Assembly (NCBI RefSeq): GCF_027214045.1
Contig: NZ_JAPWHE010000009.1
Span: forward strand, 1-64,000
From: Castellaniella denitrificans
GTDB lineage: Bacteria; Pseudomonadota; Gammaproteobacteria; Burkholderiales; Burkholderiaceae_B
Direction: 5' to 3'
Length of the DNA: 64,000 nucleotides
Under the pieces are notes generated by a model. That model was not told where the DNA came from, searched no databases, and was given only the letters and a program-made list of their open reading frames with translations. Shown in pieces: positions 17,923 through 26,987 of the stretch. The first letter of the stretch is position 1; the number at the start of each line of letters is the position of its first letter. The translations under genes and the position numbers were made by a program.

Positions 17923-18688
17923 CAAGTCCGGGCCTTCCATCGATCTGGCGACGCGAGCCCGCTGGCAGCGCTGGGAAATGGAATCCCTGGACGCGCTCAA
18001 GCAGCCGCTCGGCCGCCGCGCCAGCGATCGCGACCCGCTCTACCAGGCGGAACTCGCGCGCCGCCGCGCCCAGGCGATCGCCGAGGCGCGAGAGGAAGGC
18101 CTGGTTCAGGGACGCGCCGAGGGCTTCGAGCAGGGCCGCCTTGACGGCCACGCCCAAGGCCTGGCACAGGGTCACGCCGAAGGCCATGCCCAGGGCCTGG
18201 CACAAGGCCACGCCGAAGGCCATGCCCAAGGTCACGCGCAGGGACTGGCCGAAGGCGCCGATCTGGCGCGGGAGCAGGCGGCCCGGCTGGACGGCCTGGC
18301 GCAGGCCTGCGGGGCCGCTCTGGATGGACTCGAACGCGAAGTCGGCCAGTCCGTCATCCAGTTGGCCGTACGCATCGCCGAACAGGTGCTGCGTACCCAC
18401 ATCCGCGACTGCCCCAACCATATCCTGGACCTGGTCCGCGAAGTCATGCAGGCCCGACCCGAGCAAGGCGGTTCGCTGCAGTTGCGGCTGCACCCCGACG
18501 ATCTCGAGCTGGTGCGGACTTTCCTGCAGCAAACCCCGGATCCGGCCCGCTATCGCCTGAACGCCGACGCAAGCATCACACGCGGCGGCTGCATCGCGGA
18601 AACCGCTCTGGGCTCCGTGGACGCGACGCTGGAAACCCGTTGGCAACGCATCATTGCCGCGCTGGGCCAGACGGGTGCCCCCCCATGA
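17915..18688 (+). CDS. fliH: Flagellar export ATPase regulator FliH, with a long glycine ladder
   Basis: 257 aa. FliH dimers link the FliI ATPase to the switch (FliN) and control its activity. Residues 62-114 contain 14 glycines spaced exactly every fourth residue ([20 protein letters not shown] and so on), an extended form of the GxxxG helix-packing repeats known in FliH. Part of the ladder is a 36-bp tandem duplication. The C-terminal half is ordinary FliH ([22 protein letters not shown]). Starts in the end of fliG and overlaps fliI by 4 bp. Confidence 0.93.
   Translation: MSDKSGPSIDLATRARWQRWEMESLDALKQPLGRRASDRDPLYQAELARRRAQAIAEAREEGLVQGRAEGFEQGRLDGHAQGLAQGHAEGHAQGLAQGHAEGHAQGHAQGLAEGADLAREQAARLDGLAQACGAALDGLEREVGQSVIQLAVRIAEQVLRTHIRDCPNHILDLVREVMQARPEQGGSLQLRLHPDDLELVRTFLQQTPDPARYRLNADASITRGGCIAETALGSVDATLETRWQRIIAALGQTGAPP
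18146..18217 (+). repeat. 36-bp tandem repeat inside fliH
   Basis: Two adjacent 36-bp units (18146-18181 and 18182-18217), 32 of 36 bases identical, each encoding [12 protein letters not shown]. All four differences are silent. A third, partial copy continues to about 18253. The unit keeps the glycine every fourth residue. Confidence 0.92.
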
Positions 18689-20151
18689 ATCCGGACACGG
18701 CCGCGACACGCACGCCCGGCGCGCGCTGGCGCGCGCAGCTCGCCGCCTGCGAGCAGCGGGTTTCCGCCCGCCAGCCGACCAGCCGGCAGGGGCGCGTGAC
18801 CCGCGCCACCGGCCTGGTGCTCGAAGCGACCGGTCTGCAACTGCCGGTCGGCGCAGCCTGCAAGGTTCAGGTTTCGCTTGATCAGGACCGCTGGGCCGAC
18901 GCCGAGGTCGTGGGCTTCCACGCCGACACCCTCTACCTGATGCCGCAAAGCGACATCACCGGTCTGCCTCCCGGCGCCCGCATCGTGCCCGCCGAGACTC
19001 TGTGGCTGGATCCCGTCCCCCTGCCCGACGAGGCCACGGACCTGGCCGACACCGAGGCCGCCATCGTCACGGACCAGGTGCGCCATTTGCCGGTAGGGCA
19101 CGCCCTGCTGGGCCGCGTCCTGGACGGCGCGGGCCGACCGCTGGACGGCAAGCCCCTGCCTTCCGATCTGGAGATGGCGCCCCTGACGGCCCTGCAGATC
19201 AACCCGCTGACCCGCGCGCCTGTGGACACGGTGCTGGATGTGGGCGTCCGGGCCATCAACGGACTGCTGACCGTCGGTCGCGGCCAGCGCATGGGTCTGT
19301 TCGCTGGATCGGGGGTCGGCAAGAGCGTGCTGCTGGGCATGATGGCCCGCTACACCCAGGCCGATGTGATCGTGGTCGGCCTGATCGGCGAGCGAGGCCG
19401 CGAAGTCAAGGAATTCATCGAACTGAACCTGGGCGCCGATGGCCTGGCCCGGTCCGTGGTGGTGGCCGCTCCGGCGGACGTTTCGCCCTTGCTGCGCCTT
19501 CAGGGCGCGGTCTACGCCACGCGGCTGGCGGAATTCTTCCGCGACCAGGGCAAGCACGTGCTGCTGATCATGGACTCGCTCACGCGCTATGCCATGGCCC
19601 AGCGCGAAATCGCCCTGGCGATCGGCGAGCCGCCAGCCACAAAAGGCTACCCACCGTCGGTATTCGCCAAACTGCCGACTCTGGTGGAGCGCGCGGGCAA
19701 CGGCGCCCCTCAGGGTGACCGGCCGGCCGGATCCATCACCGCGTTCTACACCGTACTGACGGAAGGCGACGACCAGCAGGATCCAATTGCCGACTCGGCG
19801 CGCGCCATTCTCGACGGCCACATCGTGCTGTCGCGCAGCCTGGCCGAATCCGGCCATTACCCGGCCATCGACATCGAAGCCTCGATCTCGCGGGTCATGT
19901 CCGCCATCGTGCCCAATGGTCAGTTCCGTCACGTGCATCTGTTCAAGCGCATGATGTCTCGATACCAGCGCAATCGCGACCTGATCGCCGTCGGCGCCTA
20001 TACTGCGGGAAACGATCCGGAAATCGACCAGGCCATCGAACGCCATCCCTGGCTCGAGAACTATCTGCAACAGGGCATCGACGTGCGCGTGGACTATGCC
20101 AGCGCGGTGGCCGCGCTGGCTGGCGTGTTGGGAGAAACCCATGAGCCCTGA
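18685..20151 (+). CDS. fliI: Flagellum-specific ATPase FliI
   Basis: 488 aa. Hexameric ATPase that unloads export substrates. Walker A is GSGVGKS (residues 208-214) and Walker [27 protein letters not shown]. The C-terminal ATP synthase-like signature IEASISRVM and the VDQ-like end are present. The start at 18685 overlaps the fliH stop (ATGA). A Gly/Pro-rich, somewhat longer N-terminal region and a [12 protein letters not shown] insert make it slightly longer than the E. coli protein. Confidence 0.97.
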   Translation: MNPDTAATRTPGARWRAQLAACEQRVSARQPTSRQGRVTRATGLVLEATGLQLPVGAACKVQVSLDQDRWADAEVVGFHADTLYLMPQSDITGLPPGARIVPAETLWLDPVPLPDEATDLADTEAAIVTDQVRHLPVGHALLGRVLDGAGRPLDGKPLPSDLEMAPLTALQINPLTRAPVDTVLDVGVRAINGLLTVGRGQRMGLFAGSGVGKSVLLGMMARYTQADVIVVGLIGERGREVKEFIELNLGADGLARSVVVAAPADVSPLLRLQGAVYATRLAEFFRDQGKHVLLIMDSLTRYAMAQREIALAIGEPPATKGYPPSVFAKLPTLVERAGNGAPQGDRPAGSITAFYTVLTEGDDQQDPIADSARAILDGHIVLSRSLAESGHYPAIDIEASISRVMSAIVPNGQFRHVHLFKRMMSRYQRNRDLIAVGAYTAGNDPEIDQAIERHPWLENYLQQGIDVRVDYASAVAALAGVLGETHEP

Positions 20152-20590
20152 AACATCGCTGGACGTACTGATCAACCTGACCCAGGACAAACTCGACGAG
20201 GCGGGCCGGAACCTGTCCGAACTCAGCACCCGGCGCCGCGAGGCCCAGGGGCAATTGAACACCCTGGACGACTACCGCGCCGACTACACGAAACGCCTGC
20301 AGAACACCACCGAGCAAGGCTTATCGGCCTCGAATTACCACAACTTTAGGCAGTTTATTGCCACATTGGACGAGGCCATTTCCCAGCAAAATACGATCAT
20401 CGCCCAGATCGACGTGCGACTCGAGGCCGGACGCAAGCAGTGGCATGATGAAAAACGCCGCCTGAACTCCTACGAAACCCTCAAGGCGCGCCAGATCCGG
20501 CAATTGCAATATCGCGAACACCGCCGCGAACAGCGCGCCAGCGACGAGATCTCGGCCGGCTTGTACCGGCGCCAACGACAGCCGCACTGA
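20141..20590 (+). CDS. fliJ: Flagellar export protein FliJ
   Basis: 149 aa, a single long coiled coil. FliJ sits in the FliI hexamer like the gamma stalk of F1 and recycles export chaperones. Typical pattern: [37 protein letters not shown], then [18 protein letters not shown]. Start at 20141, giving an 11-bp overlap with fliI. Confidence 0.93.
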   Translation: MSPETSLDVLINLTQDKLDEAGRNLSELSTRRREAQGQLNTLDDYRADYTKRLQNTTEQGLSASNYHNFRQFIATLDEAISQQNTIIAQIDVRLEAGRKQWHDEKRRLNSYETLKARQIRQLQYREHRREQRASDEISAGLYRRQRQPH

Positions 20591-20603
20591 AACCGCACAC
20601 GCC

Positions 20604-21881
20604 ATGAACATGCCCGTCCTTCCTGTCACCAGCTCCAGCCCGTCGCCCGCGGACAACCCGGCGCGCGGCGCGGACACCGCTGCCGCGACGGATGCACCGG
20701 CTTTCTCGAACGTGCTCTCGCAACAGCGTGAAGGTACCGCCCGTCCCGCCGACTCGCACCGCTCCGAATCCCGTCCCGCCGAATCCCGTCGACTCGAAGA
20801 AGCCGACCGCCACGCGGCCCCGGATGCCGCCGAGCGGCACGACCCTCTCGGGCCGGACGAAACCCTGGCCCTGATCCTCGACAGTGCGGCACTGCCTCTG
20901 ATGCGGCCTGTCTCCTCCGTCGTGCAAACCGCTACGCCCCATACCGGCCAGGCCGTCCACACCGATCCACGCACGGCGCGTCTGCCGATCGACGTCTCTG
21001 GCAAGACACTCACGGATTCTTACGACGCCACCCAGGACGCTCGGGCCTCCGGTGAAGACGACGTGATCGAAATCACCCGCATGCCGCGCACCGACATGGC
21101 AGCCACGGTCCCCGCCGCCCGCGCCCCGCTGCACACGGATGCGTCGACCTCTGTCAGCCCGAGGGAAACCGCTCGCACCCGGAGCGTCTCCGCCTCTATA
21201 CAAGCGCCGCAATTCCACCAACGGAATACCGATCCGATGCCGGATGTCGACCGGTTGCACGCTGACCAGGCCGCCGCAGGCGCATCGGCCGTCGAATCAT
21301 CCATGCACATCCGGACCGCGCACGGCCTCGAAGCCCCGGCGCCGGATGGCGCGGCCATGGCCTCGGCTTCGGCCCCCGTCGGTGCCTCCCTGCTGCCGGC
21401 CACGACATCGATGCCGGCCGCCGCGCCCGTCGCCGTGCCCACCCCGCTTTCCAATCCGCAGTGGCCCCAGGATTTCAGCCGGCAGATCCTGCATCTGACC
21501 CAGAACCTCGCCGGCGCGGGCAATACCGTGCAGATGCACGTCAATCCCCCGGAGCTCGGACCGATCCACATCACCTTGCACGTGGGCGACTCCATCGCCC
21601 AAGCCTCCTTCGTCTCGCCGCACGCCAGCGTGCGCCAGGCCCTGGAAAACGCGCTTCCCCACCTGGAACAGCAACTGGCCCAGGCCGGCCTGTCTCTGGG
21701 TCAGGCGGATGTCGGCGACCAGCAGCCTGGCCAACAGGCTCAGGGCCAGGCGCCCTCGGCGCGCAATGGCGACTCCACCTTCAGCCTGGACGGCCAGGTC
21801 GCGGATACGGCGACCTCTACGGCCACGACGATCCCCAGGACCGTCACCCGTCCGGACGCGCTGGTGGATACTTTTGCGTGA
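20604..21881 (+). CDS. fliK: Flagellar hook-length control protein FliK
   Basis: 425 aa. FliK measures hook length and flips FlhB specificity. The N-terminal two thirds is long, disordered and Ala/Pro/Thr-rich, as expected of the molecular ruler. The C-terminal Flg_hook domain is clear: TVQMHVNPPELGPIHITLHVGDSIAQASFVSPHASVRQALENALPHLEQQLAQAGL. Follows fliJ by 13 bp. A second FliK-like gene lies at 12935. Confidence 0.93.
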   Translation: MNMPVLPVTSSSPSPADNPARGADTAAATDAPAFSNVLSQQREGTARPADSHRSESRPAESRRLEEADRHAAPDAAERHDPLGPDETLALILDSAALPLMRPVSSVVQTATPHTGQAVHTDPRTARLPIDVSGKTLTDSYDATQDARASGEDDVIEITRMPRTDMAATVPAARAPLHTDASTSVSPRETARTRSVSASIQAPQFHQRNTDPMPDVDRLHADQAAAGASAVESSMHIRTAHGLEAPAPDGAAMASASAPVGASLLPATTSMPAAAPVAVPTPLSNPQWPQDFSRQILHLTQNLAGAGNTVQMHVNPPELGPIHITLHVGDSIAQASFVSPHASVRQALENALPHLEQQLAQAGLSLGQADVGDQQPGQQAQGQAPSARNGDSTFSLDGQVADTATSTATTIPRTVTRPDALVDTFA

Positions 21882-21963
21882 ATACTTTCGCTTTCCTGGG
21901 CAGGACCCGCATTAAAATGCTTCATTTTGCCCTCCAGTCATCGTGACGCATTAACCCGGAACC

Positions 21964-22434
21964 ATGCTCAGGCTACTCAAATTCATTCTCTTGCTCATTA
22001 TTGTCATCGGCGCCTCGGTCGGCGCGACGATGTGGTTCACGAGCAGGGACAGCACGCCCGGCGTCCTCGCCGCCGCCCAGACCGCCAGCCAGGCCCCCCA
22101 GGCGCCGCCAATGGTCCCTGCGCCGATCTTCGCCGAACTCGATCCTTTCACCGTCACGCTGTATGGTGAAACCCGCAACCGGATCCTCTACACTGCGATC
22201 ACGCTGCGCATGGGAGACGAGGCCTCGCGCAAACAGATCACTGACTATATGCCCGAAGTCCGCGACCGCATTCTCAAGGTGCTTTCGGCGCAGCAACTCC
22301 CCCTCATCCAGACGCCTGAGGGCCGCCAGGCCCTGACAGACAACCTGAAAGCTACCCTGGCGCGTCCGTTTACCGCGCAACTGCCCGGCCCGCAAGTCGC
22401 CGACGTGCTCTTCACCGCCTTCGTGGTGCAGTAA
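21964..22434 (+). CDS. fliL: Flagellar basal body-associated protein FliL
   Basis: 156 aa. One N-terminal membrane helix (about residues 5-25) and a periplasmic domain that surrounds the stator units. Family motifs: FTVTLYG..RNRILYTAITLRMGDEASRKQITDYMPEVRDRIL, and TLARPF near the end. The start follows a GGAACC. Overlaps fliM by 1 bp. The 82-bp gap before it holds no clear promoter. Confidence 0.94.
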   Translation: MLRLLKFILLLIIVIGASVGATMWFTSRDSTPGVLAAAQTASQAPQAPPMVPAPIFAELDPFTVTLYGETRNRILYTAITLRMGDEASRKQITDYMPEVRDRILKVLSAQQLPLIQTPEGRQALTDNLKATLARPFTAQLPGPQVADVLFTAFVVQ

Positions 22435-23450
22435 TGGCCTACCAGAGCATGCTCTCCCAGGACGAGGTCGATGCCCTGCTCGCGGGAGTCACCGGCGAAG
22501 AAACCTCGGACCAGCAAGCCCCGGTCGAGCCCCGTGACGGTGTCCGTCCCTACGATCTGGGTTCGCCCGACCGGGTCGTGCGGCACCGGATGCAAACCCT
22601 GGAGCTGATCAACGAACGCTTCGCCCGCCGTCTGCGTTCGATGTTCTTCGGCTTCATGCGCCGCAACGCCGACATCACCGTCAACGCGATCAAGATCCAG
22701 AAATACTCGGACTTCGAACGCAATCTGCCCGTGCCCAGCAATCTGAACATGGTGGCGTTGAAACCCCTGCGCGGCACGGGCCTGTTCACATACGACCCAA
22801 ACCTGGTTTTTCTGGTCATCGACAGTCTGTTCGGTGGCCACGGCCGCTACAACACCCGGATCGAAGGGCGGGACTTCACCAATACCGAACAACGCATCAT
22901 CCGTCGGCTGATGGGACTGACGCTGGACTGCTACCGCGAATCCTGGGAATCCGTCTATCCGCTGGAGCTCGAATACCTCCGTTCGGAAATGCACACCAAG
23001 TTCGCGAGCATCAGCACGGGTAACGACATCGTGGTGGTGGCTTCTTTCAACATCGAACTGGGTTCGTCCGGGGGCAAGCTCAATATCTGCCTGCCCTATT
23101 CCATGCTCGAACCCATCCGCGACCTGCTGACGCGTCCGCTCCAGCAGGCCGCATCCGACGCGATCGACCAGCGCTGGACCCAGCAACTCTCGCGCGAAGT
23201 CCGCAGCGCCGAGGTCGAACTTGCCGTCGAGTTCGCCCGAATCGATACTTCCATCGCCGAGCTGCTGCATCTCTCCGTGGGCGACGTGCTGCCGGTGGAC
23301 ATCCGTCCCGCCGTCACCGCCCGCGTGGGCGGCGTCCCCGTCCTGGAATGCGGCTACGGCACTTTCAATGGCCGCTATGCCCTGCGCGTGCGCAAGGTTC
23401 TCGCCTCGCCCGACGACTCCGACAAACTGCTAGCCCGCACGAAAAAATGA
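22434..23450 (+). CDS. fliM: Flagellar motor switch protein FliM
   Basis: 338 aa. Main C-ring protein that binds CheY-P. The N-terminal CheY-binding peptide is MLSQDEVDALLAG (residues 5-17). The CheC-like middle domain (NLNMVALKPLRGTGLFTYDPNLVFLVIDSLFGGHG) and the C-terminal SpoA domain (DVLPVDIRPAVTARVGGVPVLECGYG) follow. The stop overlaps the fliN start (ATGA). Confidence 0.97.
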   Translation: MAYQSMLSQDEVDALLAGVTGEETSDQQAPVEPRDGVRPYDLGSPDRVVRHRMQTLELINERFARRLRSMFFGFMRRNADITVNAIKIQKYSDFERNLPVPSNLNMVALKPLRGTGLFTYDPNLVFLVIDSLFGGHGRYNTRIEGRDFTNTEQRIIRRLMGLTLDCYRESWESVYPLELEYLRSEMHTKFASISTGNDIVVVASFNIELGSSGGKLNICLPYSMLEPIRDLLTRPLQQAASDAIDQRWTQQLSREVRSAEVELAVEFARIDTSIAELLHLSVGDVLPVDIRPAVTARVGGVPVLECGYGTFNGRYALRVRKVLASPDDSDKLLARTKK

Positions 23451-23980
23451 GCGACATCAAAGACGATACCCAGGACCCGAATCTGCCGGGCCAAGCATCC
23501 GGAGGCTCCGCGGAGGACGACTGGGCCGCCGCCATGGCCGAACAGCAATCCGCGCACGATCAACCCACCCAGGCCAGCGGTCTGGGCGCGGAGGACGACT
23601 GGGCCGCCGCCCTGGCTGAACAGACCGCCGCGACCCAGGCGCCAGCCACGGCCGCCCAGCCCGCCGCCTCCCAGGTTTTTCAGCCGCTGTCAGGACAAGC
23701 CTCCGAGAGCGACAGCGATATCGACATGATCATGGACATCCCGGTCCAGCTGTCGGTGGAACTGGGCCGCACGCGCCTGACAATCAAGAACATCCTGCAA
23801 CTGGGCCAGGGCTCGGTGGTCGAACTCGACGGCCTGGCCGGCGAGCCCATGGACATCTACGTCAACGGCTACCTGATCGCCCAGGGCGAAGTCGTGGTCG
23901 TGGACGAGAAGTACGGCATTCGCGTCACCGACATCATCACGCCGTCGGACCGCATCGCGCGGCTGAACAACCGCCGCTGA
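23447..23980 (+). CDS. fliN: Flagellar motor switch protein FliN, with a duplicated N-terminal motif
   Basis: 177 aa. The C-terminal SpoA domain is standard ([68 protein letters not shown]). The N-terminal part is longer than in E. coli and holds two copies of AEDDWAAA(M/L)AEQ, at residues 22-33 and 48-59. E. coli FliN has one such segment (DDLWAEAL), reported to bind CheY-P. The start at 23447 overlaps fliM by 4 bp. Confidence 0.95.
   Translation: MSDIKDDTQDPNLPGQASGGSAEDDWAAAMAEQQSAHDQPTQASGLGAEDDWAAALAEQTAATQAPATAAQPAASQVFQPLSGQASESDSDIDMIMDIPVQLSVELGRTRLTIKNILQLGQGSVVELDGLAGEPMDIYVNGYLIAQGEVVVVDEKYGIRVTDIITPSDRIARLNNRR
23510..23623 (+). repeat. Two 36-bp copies inside fliN
   Basis: Copies at 23510-23545 and 23588-23623 differ at 2 of 36 bases and are 78 bp apart start to start. 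Each encodes AEDDWAAA(M/L)AEQ. One difference is silent, the other swaps Met for Leu. Confidence 0.92.
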
Positions 23981-23986
23981 TCCGCC

Positions 23987-24307
23987 ATGGACCAGGATCA
24001 ACTCCTGCGTGTCGTCCTCGCCCTGCTGTTCATCCTGGGCCTGCTGCTGATGCTGGCCTGGGTGGCCCGCCGAGGCGGCTGGCTGACGGGCCGCGCACAG
24101 ACGGCCCGCCTGCGGGTGCTCGGTACGCTCAGCCTCGGGGCGCGCAGTTCGATCGCCGTGGTCCAGGTCGAGGACGTCCGGCTGGTGCTGGGCGTGACCG
24201 TCCAGCAGATCACCCTGCTGCAGACCCTGGCCGACGCCCCCAGGGCCGACGATGCCGCGTCCGGGGACTTCGCCGAGACGCTCGGCAAGACCCTTTCGGG
24301 TTCCTGA
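23987..24307 (+). CDS. fliO: Flagellar biosynthesis protein FliO
   Basis: 106 aa. One N-terminal membrane helix ([26 protein letters not shown], about residues 6-30) and a short cytoplasmic domain with the FliO pattern [30 protein letters not shown]. FliO helps assemble the FliP ring of the export gate. Overlaps fliP by 1 bp. Confidence 0.92.
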   Translation: MDQDQLLRVVLALLFILGLLLMLAWVARRGGWLTGRAQTARLRVLGTLSLGARSSIAVVQVEDVRLVLGVTVQQITLLQTLADAPRADDAASGDFAETLGKTLSGS

Positions 24308-25083
24308 TGCGCAGAAGACCCGCTCCGCACGCCGCGCGCTCGGCGCCCTGGCTGCTGGCCGTCCTGGCGCTGATCCTGTCCTGGCCCGCCAGTACACTGG
24401 CGCAGGCCACTTTGCCCGCCCTGACCGCCACGCCGGGCCCCAACGGCGCGGAGACCTGGTCGCTCAGTGTCCAGACGCTGGTCATGCTGACCATGCTGTC
24501 GTTCCTGCCGGCGGCGCTGCTCATGATGACGGGCTTCACCCGCATCATCATCGTGCTGGGCCTGCTGCGCAATGCCCTGGGCACCGGGGTCTCGCCGCCC
24601 AACTCGGTCCTGGTGGGCCTGGCCCTGTTCCTGACCTTTTTCACCATGTCGCCGGTCTTCGACCAGATCTACGCCCAGGCCTACCAGCCACTGTCGCGCG
24701 ACGAGATCACCTTCGAGCAGGCGCTGGACAGGGGCAGCCAGCCGCTCAAGACCTTCATGCTGCGCCAGACCCGGGAAACGGATCTGGCGATGTTCGCCGA
24801 AATGGCGGGCGTCGGTCCGCTGGAGGATCAGAATGCCGTTCCTCTGCGCGTCCTGGTGCCCTCCTTCGTCACGAGCGAACTCAAGACCGCCTTCCAGATC
24901 GGCTTCACGATCTTCATTCCCTTCCTGATCATCGACCTGGTGGTCGCCAGCCTGCTGATGGCGCTGGGGATGATGATGGTGCCGCCCGTGACGATCTCGC
25001 TGCCTTTCAAGCTGATGTTGTTCGTGCTGGCCGACGGCTGGCACCTGCTGCTGGGCTCTCTGGCCCGCAGCTTCTACCAATAG
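24307..25083 (+). CDS. fliP: Flagellar export gate protein FliP
   Basis: 258 aa. Has a cleavable N-terminal signal sequence (residues about 1-38, ending LAQA), as known for FliP, then four membrane helices. Motifs: [38 protein letters not shown], and [58 protein letters not shown]. Five copies form the pore with FliQ and FliR. Confidence 0.97.
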   Translation: MRRRPAPHAARSAPWLLAVLALILSWPASTLAQATLPALTATPGPNGAETWSLSVQTLVMLTMLSFLPAALLMMTGFTRIIIVLGLLRNALGTGVSPPNSVLVGLALFLTFFTMSPVFDQIYAQAYQPLSRDEITFEQALDRGSQPLKTFMLRQTRETDLAMFAEMAGVGPLEDQNAVPLRVLVPSFVTSELKTAFQIGFTIFIPFLIIDLVVASLLMALGMMMVPPVTISLPFKLMLFVLADGWHLLLGSLARSFYQ

Positions 25084-25092
25084 GAGGCCCGC

Positions 25093-25362
25093 ATGACCCC
25101 GGAAGCCGTCATGTCCATGACCTATCAGGCGCTGCGCGTGGCCCTGATCATGGCGGGCCCGCTGCTGCTGACGACCCTGGCCGTGGGCCTGATCATCAGC
25201 ATCTTCCAGGCGGCCACGCAGATCAACGAAATGACGCTGTCGTTCATTCCGAAGCTGCTGGCCGTGGGCGCCACCCTGGTACTGCTCGGCCCCTGGCTGC
25301 TCAGCACCATGGTGGACTATATCCGCTCACTGCTCGACTCCATCCCGGGCCTGGCCTCATAG
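25093..25362 (+). CDS. fliQ: Flagellar export gate protein FliQ
   Basis: 89 aa, two membrane helices. Starts MTPEAVMSMTYQALRVALIMAGPLL, with the FQAATQINEMTLSFIPKL loop typical of FliQ. Preceded by an AGGAGG ribosome site. Part of the FliPQR gate. Confidence 0.97.
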   Translation: MTPEAVMSMTYQALRVALIMAGPLLLTTLAVGLIISIFQAATQINEMTLSFIPKLLAVGATLVLLGPWLLSTMVDYIRSLLDSIPGLAS

Positions 25363-25378
25363 GGCCCCGCACAGGGCC

Positions 25379-26164
25379 ATGATTTCTTTCCAGATCGATC
25401 AGCTCTACGACTGGATCAACGGCCTGCTGTGGCCCCTGTTCCGCATCGCCGGTCTGGTGGCGCTCGCGCCGGTGTTCAGTGAGTCGTCCGTCCCCATGCG
25501 CGTGAAGATCGGCGTATCCGTCGCCATCACCCTGGTCGCCGCGCCCCTGATCGGCACGATGCCGGACGTCGCGCCAGCCTCCTGGAGCGGACTGCTGATC
25601 GCCGTACAACAGGTGCTGATCGGTATGGCGCTGGGCCTGTGCATGCGGCTGGTCTTCACGGCCGTCATGATGGCGGGGGAATTCGTGGGCCTGAAAATGG
25701 GTCTGGCCTTCGCCTCGTTCTTCGATCCCGCCACCGGCGCCAACACAGCGGTGCTGTCGCGGCTGATCAACCTGGTGGCCATGCTCACCTTCCTGGCGGT
25801 GAACGGCCATCTGCTGATGCTCGATGGCTTGATCCGTACTTTCGACCTGCTGCCCGTGGGGGCGCCCCTGATGGCCGACGGCTGGGGAGCGCTGCTTGAC
25901 TGGAGCGCCCAGCTCTGGATTTCCGGTACGCTGCTGGCGCTGCCACTGGTCATCGTGCTGCTGACCATCAATCTGGCCATGGGGATCCTGAACCGCACGG
26001 CGCAGCAGTTGTCGGTATTCGCCATCGGCTTTCCGATCTCGCTGACCACGGGCCTGATCACGCTGGCCATCGTGCTGCCCCAGAGCGACGACTTCCTGGC
26101 CAGCCTGTTCGAAAGCGGATATCAGGCCATGGCCCGCATCGCACGCGGCTTCGCGGGGCTGTAG
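25379..26164 (+). CDS. fliR: Flagellar export gate protein FliR
   Basis: 261 aa, six membrane helices. Family features: W..LLWPLFRIAGLVALAPVFSESSVPMRVKIGVS near the start, GLKMGLAFASFFDP in the middle and AQQLSVFAIGFPISLTTGLI near the end. Last gene of the operon; the next gene runs the other way 50 bp later. Confidence 0.96.
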   Translation: MISFQIDQLYDWINGLLWPLFRIAGLVALAPVFSESSVPMRVKIGVSVAITLVAAPLIGTMPDVAPASWSGLLIAVQQVLIGMALGLCMRLVFTAVMMAGEFVGLKMGLAFASFFDPATGANTAVLSRLINLVAMLTFLAVNGHLLMLDGLIRTFDLLPVGAPLMADGWGALLDWSAQLWISGTLLALPLVIVLLTINLAMGILNRTAQQLSVFAIGFPISLTTGLITLAIVLPQSDDFLASLFESGYQAMARIARGFAGL

Positions 26165-26214
26165 GTCGAGTCTCGATAAGAAGCGCCAGGCCGCGACTTG
26201 CGGGCCCGGCGGAC

Positions 26215-26985
26215 TCAAGGGTTTTTCTTTTGCAGCGGATAGGTGACCCCGGGAATGACCTTCGTGCCGGCCGGCAACAGCGGATTGTCGACCGGCTTCG
26301 TGCCCGGCGCGGTCGGCTTCTTCGCCGAAGCGGTTCGGCCGGTCCGGGAGGAACGGCCTCCCCGCACCGGTCTGGCCGATTGCACGGACGGACTGGCGGC
26401 CGGCGGCGTGGCGGAAGGCGGGATGGCCAGTGACGCGGGCTGGATGGTCTCGGCGGCCGGTACGGCGACGGGCATGGCGCCCCCCGCCTCCTCCACCGTC
26501 GCCGCCTCCGCCCCCGCTTTCGGATGCTGGCCGGACACTGCCTGGTGCGCGATCCGGTCTTGTTCCGCACGGGCTTCCCGGTCGGCCTCCTCGGCCGTCC
26601 GGGGGCGACGGTTCAAGGGCAGATTGACGGAATTTTCCATGCGCTGAAACGTGCCGTCCGGGCCGAAACGCAACCAGGCCTCTTGCCGGAAATACACGGC
26701 GTCCGTGGCGATGGTTCCCTTGTAGGCCCAGCGTGCCAGCGTGCTATCGCCCTGACGCCAGACGTCCGCCGGCGCAGCGCCCAGATAACCGGACGCCTGT
26801 TCCAGGGTCGTGCGGCCCGCCACGATGCGGTTCAGGCCCGCCGTGTTGAAGGATTCCCCGGTGGACGCGCAGGCCGAGAGCAGCGCCACCGACACCGTCA
26901 GCGCGGCCCAACCGAGCCGTCCGGAGCCAGAAGAAGCCTCTGACGAAGCACGTCCGGTCAAGCGGCGCGCAAAGAAAAACCCCAT
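26215..26985 (-). CDS. Outer-membrane-type lipoprotein with a BamE-like segment
   Basis: 256 aa. Signal peptide with a clear lipobox LLSAC, modified Cys at residue 39. The next 100 residues (LNRIVAGRTTLEQASGYLGAAPADVWRQGDSTLARWAYKG) have the pattern of the BamE/SmpA fold, where a two-helix start leads to a W-x-Y strand. The C-terminal half is Ala/Pro/Ser-rich and basic, probably disordered. Position +2 after the Cys is Ser, consistent with transfer to the outer membrane. The start is 2 bp after the stop of an MCP gene and its ribosome site (GAGGAG) lies inside that gene, so translation is coupled. Function unknown. Confidence 0.72.
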   Translation of the reverse strand: MGFFFARRLTGRASSEASSGSGRLGWAALTVSVALLSACASTGESFNTAGLNRIVAGRTTLEQASGYLGAAPADVWRQGDSTLARWAYKGTIATDAVYFRQEAWLRFGPDGTFQRMENSVNLPLNRRPRTAEEADREARAEQDRIAHQAVSGQHPKAGAEAATVEEAGGAMPVAVPAAETIQPASLAIPPSATPPAASPSVQSARPVRGGRSSRTGRTASAKKPTAPGTKPVDNPLLPAGTKVIPGVTYPLQKKNP

Positions 26986-26987
26986 GT

